Source of the DNA: Martensiomyces pterosporus
Taxonomy: Eukaryota > Kickxellomycota > Kickxellomycetes > Kickxellales > Kickxellaceae
Assembly: GCA_025201845.1 (NCBI GenBank)
Contig: MU603935.1
Coordinates: 132,481-196,480 of the forward strand
Direction: 5' to 3'
DNA length: 64,000 bases
Shown: positions 30,932-39,483 of the stretch, piece after piece
Position numbering within the stretch: position 1 is the stretch's first letter
Layout of the letters: every line of letters starts with the position of its first letter
Program-made: the position numbers and the translations under genes
The notes under the pieces: model-generated
Seen by the model: the letters and a program-made list of their open reading frames with translations, nothing else
Told to the model about the DNA's origin: nothing
The model's database searches: none

Positions 30932-33837
30932 ATGGGTCTGGTCGGACAACATCAGGTATGACGAACACTGGTGCCTGCTACCATGTAGCCAGGTGGAATG
31001 GCTGTGCCTCCAGCTGCACCATCCTGTGCATTGCGCTTTGTCTAGAGCAGCCCTTCTCTGGCGCTGTAGACTCACTCGCTCCCCACTGTTCCATAGACTC
31101 CCACTCCAATCCCCAACATACCTGTGATAATAGCAGGGGCCCTTTACCCGGGTCCGCCATCTATTCACAGCCAGTGTGAATTGCACCCCGCAAAAGCTTG
31201 GGGCGAGCCAGCGCTGCCCGCTTTACGTCTGTTTGTGCTCGGGGTGGACATCACGTTCTCCTCTCTTCCTCTATGCCAAATGCTACTGCTGCCTGAGGAT
31301 ACCGCACGCGCCTTCATTCACCACGCTACCTTTTAATCAGCGTGGCTTTACTCTGGATAGCCAGTGACGTTTTTATCCGCCTCTGTGCAAATGCCTCCTC
31401 TGTGCCCCATATAGTCTAACTCGCCATTTTGCTTTCGTCGATTCTGTTCATGTAGTTAACCGAGCAGCTACGATCGAAATGCAATTGTTGTAAAGGCCTG
31501 GCCGCCGAGTGCCACCTGCGCTCGTTCGGCATGTTTATAGCCAGCGAGACAAACGAGATACAGTTTGCTGACCATGAGGCAATCGATGCTCTGCGTGGGC
31601 CAGCCGAGGAGTGGGACGCTGGTCGTCTTCTGTCGCTGCGAGACGATTCCTGTAGCGGCCCTCTTGAAAAGTACTGGTCAATTGTAGACTATATCAGCGT
31701 AGGAAACATAGAAAGCAAAAACAACCACCACTATGCAGTTGTCAACCGCAAGGACGACAAGGCAGTGCGCTGGGTGCAGCTGTGTGTCCACTATTCGCCG
31801 TCCGAAGATGGTCGGCCATTCTACATCTGGCACGTCCGAGACATCTCGGGACAGATTCGCTGTCTGGAGCTGTCAAAGGCATCCACGGCTGGCGAGTACA
31901 CGCTGTCTCTCGAGGACGACGGATACCCGCACTCTGCGCTGCTGACGCAGTCTCCGGCTGCAGCCCCGTCGTCCGATCTTGAGGCACGCAATGCTGTGGT
32001 TGGGTTGCTCGAGTCCGTCCTCCAGTCGGAGCAGTTTGCTGTCATACATCTCACGGGGTTTGGAGCCATAGACACCGTGTTTCCGCGACGGCTGCTGGGC
32101 TGGAGGGAGCAGGACTTGCTGGAGCGCTCGTTCATCGGCCTTTTGTGTCCCGAGGACAGGTCGTTCTTTTGTCGGGCGCTGAAGCGCTGCTACCACGACG
32201 GCATTCCACAGCGGCTAAACCTAAAAATCGCTGCTGCTGCTGCTGCTGCTTCCGCTTCTGCCACCGCCGCCTCCTCCTCCTCCTCCTCTCCTGATGTTTC
32301 CGCGGCTGCTTCTGCTCTACAGCACCGTGCATACGGCGGCAGCGCCGGCAGCTGCGCAGAGACGGCGGCCGTACAGACACCACCATGCATCTACCTGGAT
32401 TGCGACGTCACCATCCTCATGCCCGAGTCTGTGCAGCAACTCGTCCTCATTGTTCGCACAAATGACCAGCAGCTGCTGCTGCAACGGCCAACTCTTTCAC
32501 CCGCCCCTGGCGAGCAGACATTATCCCCTGAACGCCAAAGAGTAGGGGCGTTAAATGAAGACAGGCACCATGTCATTCGATGGATGCAAGCAGGTTGTGC
32601 GCTTGAACCCCAAGACAATCAAGGCCACACTTCTTCATTGCGCCCGCTCTCCCCAGAGCCACCATCACCACTTGCTCAACAGGGACAAGAGCAGATGCAA
32701 GGAGACAAAGACCACAACAGCAGAAGCAGCACCGACAGTCAGGTGCTGGCGCACATGGATAACCCACCGCAACCACCGCCCCCACTCTGCCCACAATCGC
32801 CTGCCCTCTCTATCTTATCCTCTCCTGGACTTTCCGCGCCTTCATCATGCGATTCTACTCCTGAGACGTCGCCAACACTCACTGCCACCACAACAGTGTC
32901 GCCGCCGCTAAGGGCAGCGTCTTCGCACCCTCTGTTGCACGCTGCAAGGACTCTGCTATCGCCAGCACATGCAATGGCAAACCAGGAGGAACGCGGGGGG
33001 CTGTCATCGAGCGGTCCATCTTCTATTAGCCGTGAATACCGAGGGCAGTTGGGTGGTAGTGACTACCCGTCACCAGCGCTGGCATTGGCATCAGCAGCAG
33101 CAGCAGCATCTGAGTCTGGCTCGCAAGATCCATTCCAGCCGCCCCCGCCGCTCCCCAAGGAGCCCTTGCCTTCGCTGCCGCCAACTGGTCCAGTGATGTT
33201 CCAAAATCTAGGCGTGCCCTTGTCGCCTGCCAGCCCTGCACTGAACGAGCTGCAGCTGATCCAAGACGAGTCTGATTCAGATACAGCAGTAGCCAACTCT
33301 CGCACGCTCAGCCCTTCCTCAAGCCAGGCGGGCGAGTTTAGGCGAAACGGGCCCTACTCAACTGGCGAGCCACAGCTGAGTGGCACCGCCCGGCCTCCGT
33401 CAGGACTGGCGTTGCTCCATGGGATCCCAGCAGGCACTAATGTCAGCATCCCCATGAGCGACATATTCCAGATCCCCCATATGTCATTGTACTCGTCGCC
33501 ATCGACGTCATCTGCGCAAACAGCGTTCGCAAGACACGCCCAAAGATCTGGTGCCGAGCCACGCAGAGTTGGGCCTAGTGTTGTCGACGATGTCTTTGCG
33601 CCATTGCTCGAAAAGATAAACCTGGGGTCCATCCGGCCGCGCCATTTTAGCGAGGATGAGGCGGACATGGTCGACACACGAAGCACCACGCAAGACGACA
33701 TGGCCACTGCAGCGTCCCCTGGAAAAAGCTTGGCATCGGGCAGTATGCTGTTTACGAACGGCTCAGCAAACAGACACATACCACCAAAGAAGCAGCAGCA
33801 GCCGTCGCCAGCAAAAGCAAGCCCAGCAACTCCCTGA
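30932..33837 (+). CDS. Two-PAS-domain protein
   Basis: Proposed model: exon 1 is 30932-30955 (ATG, MGLVGQHQ), a 500-bp intron has a GTATGA donor and ATGTAG acceptor, and exon 2 is 31456-33837, giving 801 aa. The long frame has an internal ATG at 31531, but that Met sits inside the first PAS strand (FGMFIASETNEIQFADHEAI), so an upstream exon is likely. PAS-A spans about 25-115. PAS-B spans about 195-262 (FGAIDTVFPRRLLGWREQDL, ending at CPEDRSFF). The remaining 540 residues are disordered, Ser/Pro/Gln-rich, with Ala/Ser runs from GCT and TCC triplets. PAS domains sense light, redox, oxygen or ligands. No LOV-type photoactive Cys motif (GRNCRFLQ) or zinc finger is seen, so this is not White Collar-1. 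Function is unknown. Confidence 0.75.
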
Positions 33838-34039
33838 ATTAACGCCAGCACCCATTATCCATTGTGCATATTGATATTTAGTGTTTTCGCCGCCATTCAT
33901 GTATACCATCATCTCCTTTCCTCTCCTTTCTTTGCTTCCGCATAAATGATATCAGCATTGACGCTTTTAATTTTGAACACCACTGAATCTCGATGGTGAA
34001 ACAAAACGTGAAACAGAGGGGAGAAGTACCAGGCAGGTT

Positions 34040-35634
34040 TCACACATGGTGGTCGCGACGCCTCTTGTGCTTCTGCGAGCACTCTCTGCAGAACCACTGG
34101 CCCTTTGGCGGAGCCTTGAGGTCCACGCATCCCAGGTGGAACCACTCGATCTCGCACTACAGCTCCAAGCAATGTACAGAGAAGGGTTAGTAGACAGGAC
34201 TGCCAGCTGCTGCAGAAATGCCCGCACCAATGCGCTTTGCATGTTGTTTGCTTACGTTTTCGTCGTCACAGGCCACCATCTCGCCATACGACACTTGGCG
34301 GCAGTAGCAGTACCGAGGCTCGTTCGGATCGATTGGCATGTCGGCGAAGACTTGCGTGGAGCTACAGTGCATCCAGCCAACAGAAAATGGGCGGAGAATT
34401 TGCGTTAATGCAGGTATAACGTGAGCACAAAAAGCACGGGATGGCATGCGAGTAGAAAGAGGCACAATGTCTTCCAGATAACGCAAGATAGGGACGATAT
34501 GTGCAAACAACCCCCTACGACTCCATCCGGCGTTCAACACATAGGAGATGCCTTCTGATAATCAGCGGGCGCAATCACACACTTACACTTTACTAGCACC
34601 GCGGGACTTTGACCCGGCGTCGTTGCCGCCACTGCCGCCGTTGGCCTTCCCGCTGGCGCTGCTGTTGCCGCTGTTGGCACCGACCACGTTGCTGGCTCCG
34701 TGGCTGTTGGCACTGCGCCCGGTGTTGCCACGACGGCCGCTGGGTGTGCTTGATTTGCCGCTTGCTCCAGGCGGGCTTGCCTCGCGGTGGCCGCGTCTCT
34801 CTACACGCAGACAAATGTGCAGGACGTTGGGCGGATGAGTTGGCCGTGCCATTGATAGATGCTGGGACGGAGGCACGGCTCATGCAGAAAGCAGCGCACG
34901 GTGGAATACTTACTTCGAGTGCTTGTGCTGTCTATCCGCCAAAAGCAAAAAGCAAAAAAAAAAATGGGCATGCCCAGAGGGAGAGTCAGCATGCAGTCGT
35001 AGTAGCTGTGTATATATGCAGGCCCCTATCCACATCCAAGCGACATTCACACCTACCCTCTCCAGTACGCCTTCCGCCACGCCGCTCCCTATCAGCGCCT
35101 GCTGCCGCTGCCGCTGCCTCGTCATTCACGTTGGCACTCTCCGCCTGGGCCGCATTAGCAGAACCCTCGCTGGGACCCCAAGCATGCGGGATACGCGGGG
35201 GCATGGTAAGCTGTCTCTCCTCAAACTTTGTCAGGTCGTCGTCAAGCTTCCTTATATGCTTGTCGACCAAGTCATATGTCTGCGTTGCCAGCGCCACCTT
35301 CTCCTCGCCGTGCTTGAGGACCGTTGTGAAGAGCTGGATGAAGTTCTTCATGTACTCAACGTGCCGCGGGTCGTCCTTTGTTGGCGGGCTTTCGATAAAG
35401 TCCTCGGTCGCCTGCTTCATCTGCTCCTGGATGTCCTGCGAGAGGGCGTCAAGCTCGCGCATGAGCGTGAACTGCCGCTGGAGCTCCATGGGGAGGGCCT
35501 CAAGTGCTACGCGTGTGTGAATTGCCATAGAAAACAGTCGTTAGTCGCGCTTTCACCTCACCTGCCTCACGCCTCCCTGTTGGTTTGCTGGCTTGTGGGT
35601 ACGTACTGTCTAGGTAGTCCTCCAGGTGTATCAT
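34040..35634 (-). CDS. ING-family PHD-finger histone reader
   Basis: Five exons with consistent phases: 35634-35607, 35506-35057, 34800-34587, 34361-34256 and 34156-34040, with introns of 100, 256, 225 and 99 bp. The product is 304 aa. The spliced N-terminus joins MIHLEDYLD to [19 protein letters not shown], the ING N-terminal helical domain. A basic, Gly/Ser/Asn-rich linker follows. The C-terminal PHD finger (about 225-295) has the Cys4-His-Cys3 set: [20 protein letters not shown], then EIEWFHLGC and WFCREC. ING proteins bring histone acetyltransferase or deacetylase complexes to trimethylated H3K4. The LEDYLD...[16 protein letters not shown] start is closest to the Yng2/ING4-5 (NuA4) branch as I remember it, but Pho23-type membership is not excluded. 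The last exon boundary splits the PHD between Asn and Cys. Confidence 0.93.
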
Positions 35635-36031
35635 GCTGTCTTTTCCTCGCGTGTGCTGCAAATGAGTGGAATAAAAGGGCGCGCAAGGTGTCGATGGAAA
35701 AGAGACGCAGCAGCTAACAGAGCCAAGCGCGCTCTCCGCTCCCCGCACCCCTCACTGCCAGCCCCACGTGACAGCGGTGATCTGATGTGCTCGTGATTAG
35801 ATACCCTGGGTCATTATCTAAAGCAAGCACGAGGGGAACCAGGAAAAGTGGTGTGGGCATGCAGAGCGCCTCAGCGCTGTCTAGCTTTCTCCTTTCTGAA
35901 TTTCTGCTACGGACTTATTCTTGGTTTTGTTTGGTTCGATTCCCCTTTGAGGATTTGGCGAGAGCGAGCGAGCAAGCCAGCGAGGTTTTGGACAGCACGC
36001 ACAGCAGATCACACAATTACTCGGAAAGAAA
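35635..36031. promoter_or_regulatory. Divergent promoter, ING gene / MRPL11
   Basis: 397 bp between divergent starts. Purine-rich on the minus-gene side and TTTGTTTGG/CT-rich just before MRPL11. CCCACGTGAC at about 35762-35771 contains a CACGTG E-box, a target of bHLH factors in fungi. Confidence 0.35.
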
Positions 36032-36745
36032 ATGCTTGCTTCCGTAAGGGCTTCTCTGGCGCGCCTGCCCAGCGCCTCCACGACACGCGCAGGGCTCTTC
36101 CAGCGTGCAATGGCCACCGCTGCTGCAACAGGCGCAAAGCTCGAGCGGGCAAAGGCGCCCAAGGCGCTGACAGAGTACAAGAAGCCGTTCTCTCCGCGCA
36201 AACAGTATCTGTTCAGCGAGTACGAGAGGCACTTTGTCGAGAGCCCCGCCATAATCGTCATGCAGCACCACAACCTGGGCGGTGTTGAGCAGGCCGAGCA
36301 GCGCCGCGACTTCAAGCTGAATGCCCAGGGAGCCCGCATGATGATCGTCAGGTCGAAGATGCTCAAGGCTGTCTTGCGCCATACCCGCTTTGCCAACATG
36401 GGCAATTTGTTCTCGGGGCCCACGGCTGTGGTGTACTGGCGTCAGAGCGATGTGAAGGAGGACTTTGATCCTCTCATGGCCATGAAGCAGGTGATGGAGT
36501 CGGCTGGAAGGCAGAGGAAGCTGATTTTGATGGGCGCCAAGTTCGACAATGTCCTGCTCAACCCGGCCATGATGAGGGACTTTGTTAACCTGCCCCACAT
36601 TGACCAGCTCCGTGGCCAGATCCTGGGTGTCATTCAGTCGCCGGCACAGCAGCTTAGCTCCCTCCTTCAGCGCATCCCGCAGCGGCTTGCTGGCGTGCTC
36701 AAGCAGAGGGCCGACGGCGCAGAGTCGTCTTCTGAAGCAAAGTAA
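36032..36745 (+). CDS. MRPL11: Mitochondrial ribosomal protein uL10m
   Basis: A 237-aa mitochondrial large-subunit protein L10. The N-terminus (MLASVRASLARLPSASTTRA) is a basic, Ser/Ala-rich import presequence. The uL10 core starts near residue 45 (KKPFSPRKQYLFSEYE). The MIVRSKMLKAVLRHTRF segment is the conserved rRNA-binding stretch. Later segments include LFSGPTAVVYW and LPHIDQLRGQILGVI. uL10 anchors the L7/L12 stalk that recruits translation factors. The length fits yeast Mrpl11 (249 aa). Single exon. An AATAAA 60 bp after the stop gives a normal 3' end. It converges on the alpha/beta hydrolase with a 131-bp gap. Confidence 0.92.
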   Translation: MLASVRASLARLPSASTTRAGLFQRAMATAAATGAKLERAKAPKALTEYKKPFSPRKQYLFSEYERHFVESPAIIVMQHHNLGGVEQAEQRRDFKLNAQGARMMIVRSKMLKAVLRHTRFANMGNLFSGPTAVVYWRQSDVKEDFDPLMAMKQVMESAGRQRKLILMGAKFDNVLLNPAMMRDFVNLPHIDQLRGQILGVIQSPAQQLSSLLQRIPQRLAGVLKQRADGAESSSEAK

Positions 36746-36804
36746 AGAAAAAGGATGGCATTCTGTTGCCTGTAGTTCTTTCGCCATCTCTTTGCAACCA
36801 CAAA

Positions 36805-36810
36805 AATAAA
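36805..36810 (+). terminator. Candidate poly(A) signal of MRPL11
   Basis: AATAAA lies 60 bp after the MRPL11 stop codon and about 66 bp before the stop of the convergent hydrolase gene. Confidence 0.45.
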
Positions 36811-36876
36811 AAGACCAACATAGAGACTGAGCTGGCTGTCAGCAGCGGAAAGGAAGAGAGCTGGTGTCTGCACCGT

Positions 36877-37975
36877 CTACTGCGATCCGCAGCCGGCGTT
36901 AGCCTCGGTGATCATGGTGTGGATGGCATGCACAAACTTGTCCGCGACCTGGCTCGCAATGCCGTGCCCCGTGCCCTCAAAGACCTCGAACCTAACCTTG
37001 TCCCTGCCGATCTTGTCCGCCAGGTACGAGGAATTGCTCGTGCGCACCAGGTGGTCCTCATCGCCGGTCATGATGAGGATCTGCTTATCGGGGAACGTCT
37101 TGCCAAGATCCCCCAGTCGTGCCGGCGACACGTAGTGGCGGAACACTGTGCCAATCTGGCCGACAAACGACGCAAATGACATGGGTCTGGAGTACTTGGA
37201 CTTCCTGATTGCGTTCCTGGTGCAGAAGTCTAGCATCGTCGTGCATCCCGACCCCTCGGGTGCCGGCGAGGCCAGGTACTCTTCGGTGTAGATGGACTTG
37301 CAGATGGACGCAAATCGCTTGGATGGGTCGCTGGTGAAGTTGGCCGACAATGTGTCGATGATTCCCTTGAGCTAAAAACAAGCACAATATAGCAGGGGTC
37401 AGGTGTTTGTTAGAAGCAAGCCATCGGGCCGTTTAGCGATTCAAGCATAAAAGCGGGCTGCACCCACGAAGGGCAGCATCTACATGGCTTACCGGTGGAA
37501 CAGCAAGCCCGGCGTTCGTCACACCGAGCGTCAGTGTGTTGACCATTTCAGGGTAGTTGCACGCAAACTCCAGAGCAACCATGCCGCCCATGCTCACACC
37601 GACAACATTGGCCTTTGGCCACCCCAGCGCCTTTAACAGGCTCCTCAGGCAGGCTGCAAACGCTGTGGTAGTGTAAGCGCTAGGTCCGCTGCCAGCGTCA
37701 GAAAATCCAGTGCCGGGGTAGTCGAACACCAGGACCTGGTAGGTTTGGAGCTTGAGGAACTCGGCAATATTCGGCTCCCACATCTGGCGGTCGGATCCCA
37801 TGCCGTTGAGGAAGACTACCCGTTCGCTGCCGGTGCCGAACAGCTCGTAGTAGATACGGGCTGGCACGTCGTCGCTGCCCACATTGATGTGTCCGCGCTT
37901 GGCTAGGCGGTCCCAGACGGGGTTGTCGGCAGCCTCGCAGGGCATCGTCGTATCAATCGACGTCAGGTTGTTCAT
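36877..37975 (-). CDS. Alpha/beta hydrolase
   Basis: Two exons: 37975-37493 and 37371-36877. They are joined over a 121-bp intron (GTAAGC donor, GTTTTTAG acceptor, phase 0), giving 325 aa. The fold is visible in order: oxyanion region VVFLNGMGSDRQMW, the strand LVFDYPGTGFS, nucleophile elbow VVGVSMGGM (Ser128), acid in IMTGDEDHLV (Asp265 or Asp267) and His297 in GTGHGI. No signal peptide is present, so it is probably cytosolic. The closest general types are epoxide-hydrolase- or esterase-like members of the abhydrolase_1 class. The substrate is not predictable. The gene is divergent from the Q-rich Ssr4-like gene. Confidence 0.9.
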
Positions 37976-38326
37976 TGCTGGCTGGTTGCGGGAGTGCTAA
38001 TAGGAGCAAAGAAAGGAAAGAGGGGGAGTATGCCTGTCTACGAAGATGAGTAGAGCCAAGAAGCACCAGCCTCCACGTTTGACAGCTAGGGCATGGTGTT
38101 TCAAAAAGACGCGGAGGAAAACTCGCGTGTTCTCCTCAAATCACGTGTGCCACATGTCAAATCATACACTGGGGCAGCCAGTCGCAAAATCGCAATTTTA
38201 TGCGCGCGTCCAGGAGCCGAGGCTGCCGCCCTTCTCTGTTCTGCAAAAACAAATTCAATATTTACTGCTACCTTCTTTCCTTGCCGACGAAGCTCAGCCG
38301 TGCATACAGCAAATTCGCAAGAGAGG
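37976..38326. promoter_or_regulatory. Divergent promoter, hydrolase / Q-rich protein
   Basis: 351 bp. An open frame with an ATG at 38093 runs through into the Q-rich gene and would add 78 residues. That stretch has no conserved look and contains several Cys codons unlike the rest, so it is treated as 5' leader. Confidence 0.35.
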
Positions 38327-38600
38327 ATGAGCCGCCCGCCGCAAACGCCAATCCAGTACACGCCGAATCGGCAGTTCATTGCGCGCCCTGGCAGCGGCCA
38401 GCAGCAGCCCCATGTGCCACTGGGCACGCCCACACCACAGCGGCCCAGCGTGCTAGCCTACCGCCCCGGAATGACGCCCCAGCAGCTGACGCCCCAGCAG
38501 CAGCAGATGTACATGGCTGGAGCGAACCGTGGGCCGCCTGTAGGCAACATGACACCACAGCAACAGGCCCAATACAGCCATCAACTGCAGCAACAGTTCC

Positions 38601-38633
<33 letters not shown>

Positions 38634-39301
38634 TGAGACCCCCACCAGGCATGGCTCCTCCGCAAATGGCCGGCAGCATGCGCCCGGGGATGCCACAGCA
38701 GCAGCAGTTTATGTACGCGGGCGGCCAAAGTATGGCTATCGCCGGCGTGGGGGTGCCAGGACAACAGCCGCACCCGGCGCTGATCCAGCCGCACACGCCC
38801 ACACATCATGGACGCAAGCGCAAGGGCAAAGCGGCCCACGAAGCTCCGGGCACAGGGGCTGACGACGGGGTGGGGTCGGGCGACGAGCTGGACCAGCTGC
38901 AGCCGTACAATATCTCGGTTGCGCGGTACCAGAACAACCACAACCTCATGTCGGAGATATTCATCGCGCTGCCAACCAGCACCATTGATGTTCCTAAGCA
39001 CTACTATGAGGGACTGGACAAGGACACGATAAAGGGCAATCTGGATGCCTTGGGTGCGTCGTTGGAGGGGTGCGAAAAGGAGCACAAGGATGCTATTGAC
39101 GGGATGAAGAAGGAGCGCGCCGAGTTTACGGAGATGCTGAAAGCCCTAGTTGGCGCCAAGGATGAGGACATTGATGAAATCAAGAGGAGTCTGGAGTCAA
39201 AGTTTGGAATGGAGTTTGTGGACAACCCCTATAGGACCGTTGAGCGCGTTCCTATAACCAAAATCGATGCTGTCGAGGGCGCCACATACAAGCAGCTGTA
39301 G
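38327..39301 (+). CDS. Q/P-rich nuclear protein, possible SWI/SNF Ssr4-like
   Basis: A 324-aa protein. The N-terminal 165 residues are Gln/Pro/Met-rich, with an uninterrupted run of about ten Gln. A basic GRKRKGKAA stretch that could be a nuclear localisation signal follows. The C-terminal 120 residues are ordered: ISVARYQNNHNLMSEIFIAL, then a Pro-rich turn and a long charged helix ending in a conserved-looking FGMEFVDNPYRTVERVPITK. The R-x2-N-N-H-x-L-M-x-E-I-F pattern reminds me of the C-terminal domain of the fungal SWI/SNF-RSC subunit Ssr4, but this is from memory and uncertain. The ATG at 38327 is preferred over the one 78 codons upstream because Gln/Pro composition begins there. It is in tandem with the BRAT1-like gene (182 bp). 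Confidence 0.6.
38604..38632. repeat. CAG repeat (polyglutamine) in the Q-rich gene
   Basis: An uninterrupted CAG tract of about ten codons inside the Gln-rich N-terminal region. It is likely to vary in length between isolates. Confidence 0.85.
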
Positions 39302-39483
39302 ACCGCCTGTTTCTGATCGTGTCATAATTATCCTGGACTGCGTGCCCTCCATTTAGCGCGCCCCTTTGCATTTTTTTTCTCTTTTGTTTCTTGAGCCCAC
39401 CCTTTTTCCTATTATTCCACCCCCTCTTGTCTGCCTCGCTCGCTCCAATACATACTTTATTTGCCCTGGAAAGCACAGAACGG

